Source: an uncultured Oscillospiraceae bacterium
Lineage (GTDB): Bacteria; Bacillota; Clostridia; Oscillospirales; Ruminococcaceae
NCBI GenBank assembly: GCA_949297385.1
Contig: CASFSP010000016.1
Location: forward strand, 1 to 33,787
Direction of reading: 5' to 3'
DNA: 33,787 nt
Both the position numbers and the translations under genes were made by a program. Shown in pieces: positions 32,000 to 33,787 of this stretch. The stretch's first letter is position 1; the number at the start of each line of letters is the position of its first letter. Under the pieces are notes generated by a model. That model worked only from the letters and a program-made list of their open reading frames with translations. It was not told where the DNA came from and did not search any database.

Positions 32000-32862
32000 T
32001 ATATTAGTCCGAACATTACGGCGTATACTGCCCAGTCAACCGAGCAGTCGTTTATCGGGATAAATTTGCCTACGCCGGAGTGGGCTTCGTACAGCGCTTC
32101 CACCTTTCCTTGCAGGCACTGGCTTTTGATATAGACCTTTACACCTTTGGCTTTCAGCCGGTCAAAGGCGGCTTCCTGATGTTTTGGCATGCCGCCTGCA
32201 CCCAGTACCAGAGCAATCACGCAGTCGCAGTGGCTGTAACTTTCTATTGTCTGCCGGTCCAGGTTTGGGGTGATATAAATCAGACCTGTTTTATTTACAG
32301 GTTTAAGTACGCCGGTTACAGGTGCAGGCCGCTTTCCTGTGGAGGCCTGCATATAAACACCGTCCACACACTCAAAGGCAGTAAAGCCCTCTGTCTGGGT
32401 TTTGGTGGCTGTTTTTGCCGGCAGAATTCGGTGATATACAGCCAGGCAGACGCCCCAGGCGCCTTCCATGGCAGTTTTTATGGCAAGATTAAGGTTGTCC
32501 ACCGCATCAGTGCCTTCCTGTGGCAGCGGCAGCTGGGCACCGGTGAGGATAACTGATGTGGCCGTATGGTGCAAAGCGCAGTCCAGATAAGCCGCTGTAT
32601 AGGCCATGCTGTCAGTACCGTGGGTGATGATAAACGCATCGTACTTCCGGCTGTTTTCGGCTATTATATCAGCCAGCTGTGCGCGGTCGTCGTCAGTCAT
32701 TACAGACGAATCTATCAGTCTGAAATCCAAAACCGAAATGTCAGCGTCTGGATACAGGGAATATTTCAGTATATCCCGTCCTGTCAATGTGGGCACAAGC
32801 CCCCGGGGCGTGGGTGTGCACGCCAAAGTACCGCCGGTGGTAATAAGCAAAATCCTGTTCAT
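31999..32862 (-). CDS. asparaginase family protein (type I, cytosolic)
   Basis: Hydrolyses asparagine to aspartate and ammonia. Both catalytic threonines are present: T12 in TTGGTLA and T83 with D84 in ITHGTDSM. S52 in IDSSVM fits the substrate-binding loop, and VILTGAQLPL is the family hinge. There is no signal peptide, so it is cytosolic. At 287 residues it is about 40-50 shorter than E. coli AnsA, the C-terminal domain being reduced. GGGAGG lies 5 bases before the ATG. It starts 12 bases after the DUF2142 stop, so it is cotranscribed with an unrelated-looking membrane gene. Confidence 0.9.
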   Translation of the reverse strand: MNRILLITTGGTLACTPTPRGLVPTLTGRDILKYSLYPDADISVLDFRLIDSSVMTDDDRAQLADIIAENSRKYDAFIITHGTDSMAYTAAYLDCALHHTATSVILTGAQLPLPQEGTDAVDNLNLAIKTAMEGAWGVCLAVYHRILPAKTATKTQTEGFTAFECVDGVYMQASTGKRPAPVTGVLKPVNKTGLIYITPNLDRQTIESYSHCDCVIALVLGAGGMPKHQEAAFDRLKAKGVKVYIKSQCLQGKVEALYEAHSGVGKFIPINDCSVDWAVYAVMFGLI

Positions 32863-32874
32863 AAAAACCTCCCA

Positions 32875-33787
32875 TTACACAGATGTCATAAGTATAAATA
32901 TATTAAGCACAACCATAATGTCTGTGCATAACATTGCAAACATCAGTCCGCCGTCTATGTTCTTTTCCAGTTTCAGCCGGGACGGCGAAAGGGCAAACAG
33001 CGCCAAGGGCAAAGCCGGCAGGAAATACCTGCCCTGTATGCCGAAAATTGTTTCGTAGTTTATCGGTGTCCACATTATGCACGCCGCCACAGTCCGCGCA
33101 CAGATTGCAGCAAATATAGCCAGTGACAGCAGCTTTGCCGCGCCTTTATGGGGACATACCCGGCCGTTTACCGGCGTCACGGACAAAAACAGTATAGCTG
33201 CCAGCACCATAAACCATATAAAGCTGGCCTGTAAGTCCACAACTATTATTTCGCCGAAGCGAGTGCCCAGCACTGTTTGCAGATATTTTCCGCTTTGGGT
33301 GGTAACTGTGGACAACACCAGTTTTACCGTTTGCTTTAAATTCTGCAAGATATACGGTATGCTGTAATAATATTTGCTGTCCCCGTTGGGCAGTATATCG
33401 CCGTCCGGATCATAAAATACCTCTTCATCCGGCCGCGGATTTGCCTCCATATAAAGGTCAAATGGATATTTCAGGCTTTCGCCGGAAGATGACGGCCGCT
33501 GTTCTTCTGTGGTCCGTGGTATTTCCGGCATGGTTGTCCGGCGGGGCCGCAAAGTACCGATAACCGAAGTCAGGTTTACCGCCGCCCAGAATACCACTGC
33601 TGCACCTAACAGCACAACTTTGGATAAAATGGCAGATTTTTTGCTTTTGAATTTTCCCGACGGAATGATAAACACCAGCGCGCCCATCAGCACATATATG
33701 GCTTTGGCAGGCCGCAAAAGGCAAAGCACCGCCGCAGGAGCGGCCATATCTTTCCGGCTGATTTTTTCCTTTCCGTAAGCCAGGGAG
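32875..33787 (-). CDS. DUF2142 family membrane protein, C-terminal part, cut by window edge
   Basis: The frame stays open to the right edge; the first visible codons read SLAYGKEKISRKDM, so the N-terminus is missing. The visible part has five or more helices. DUF2142 marks are KAIYVLMGALVFIIPSGKFK, PYILQNLKQTVKLVLSTV and the late IFGIQGRYFLPALPLALFAL. DUF2142 proteins are GT-C-like, multi-spanning and often next to cell-surface polysaccharide genes. The asparaginase gene follows 12 bases downstream. Confidence 0.85.
   Translation of the reverse strand, partial: SLAYGKEKISRKDMAAPAAVLCLLRPAKAIYVLMGALVFIIPSGKFKSKKSAILSKVVLLGAAVVFWAAVNLTSVIGTLRPRRTTMPEIPRTTEEQRPSSSGESLKYPFDLYMEANPRPDEEVFYDPDGDILPNGDSKYYYSIPYILQNLKQTVKLVLSTVTTQSGKYLQTVLGTRFGEIIVVDLQASFIWFMVLAAILFLSVTPVNGRVCPHKGAAKLLSLAIFAAICARTVAACIMWTPINYETIFGIQGRYFLPALPLALFALSPSRLKLEKNIDGGLMFAMLCTDIMVVLNIFILMTSV

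Overview
The window reads as an ordinary stretch of chromosome from an anaerobic, low-to-mid GC Gram-positive bacterium, most likely a member of class Clostridia (Bacillota). The reasons are strong GGAGG-type ribosome binding sites, TTGACA/TATAAT-like promoters with 17-base spacers, A/U-flanked hairpin terminators, an Asp23-DAK2 pair, a two-centre superoxide reductase, an IspE (MEP isoprenoid) gene and several Clostridia-type protein families. Genus-level assignment is not possible by eye. I see no tRNA, rRNA, CRISPR array, insertion sequence, integrase or phage gene.

Layout. 1-2410 (minus): a HIRAN-like protein and an AlaX-type alanyl-tRNA editing protein, then a DUF2089 regulator translationally coupled to a small membrane protein cut by the window edge. 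2439-3411: back-to-back promoters and a GNAT acetyltransferase. 3573-5885: a DUF401 permease divergent from a nitrilase-family amidohydrolase. 6041-7929: an Rrf2/IscR-like regulator, an EamA exporter and a superoxide reductase. 7992-9784 (minus): a winged-helix/choline-kinase fusion overlapping a chloramphenicol-acetyltransferase-like enzyme. 10020-11069 (minus): a lipoprotein made of two tandem 160-residue units. 11677-14411: galE, a sugar nucleotidyltransferase and an unknown exported protein. 14534-17070 (minus): an archaeal-type ornithine-cyclodeaminase-like protein (TIGR00300), a SLOG-fold protein and an AEC permease. 17165-20318: a YfcC-family permease divergent from an M20 amidohydrolase, with two perfect palindromes between their promoters. 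20628-22784: a membrane-anchored SGNH hydrolase divergent from galM. 23167-26905 (minus): Lrp regulator, aminotransferase, DUF362 ferredoxin-like protein, ispE. 27055-28722: an NAD synthetase whose glutaminase domain appears catalytically dead. 29016-31063: Asp23 and a DAK2/FakA-like kinase. 31279-31947: a DUF3592 membrane protein. 31999-33787 (minus): an asparaginase and a truncated DUF2142 membrane protein.

How the genes may work together. Much of the window concerns nitrogen compounds: permeases (DUF401, YfcC, AEC) beside hydrolases or amino-acid enzymes (nitrilase, M20, TIGR00300, aminotransferase, asparaginase). The YfcC/M20 pair next to the TIGR00300-SLOG-AEC operon is a plausible but unproven peptide or N-acyl-amino-acid salvage module. 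galE, the nucleotidyltransferase and galM suggest hexose and UDP-sugar metabolism.

The observations most worth following are the NAD synthetase with a lost glutaminase triad, the short TIGR00300 operon, the tandem lipoprotein with uneven repeat divergence, the DUF2089 autoregulatory operator, and the kinase/acetyltransferase pair. Nothing here amounts to a proven new system.
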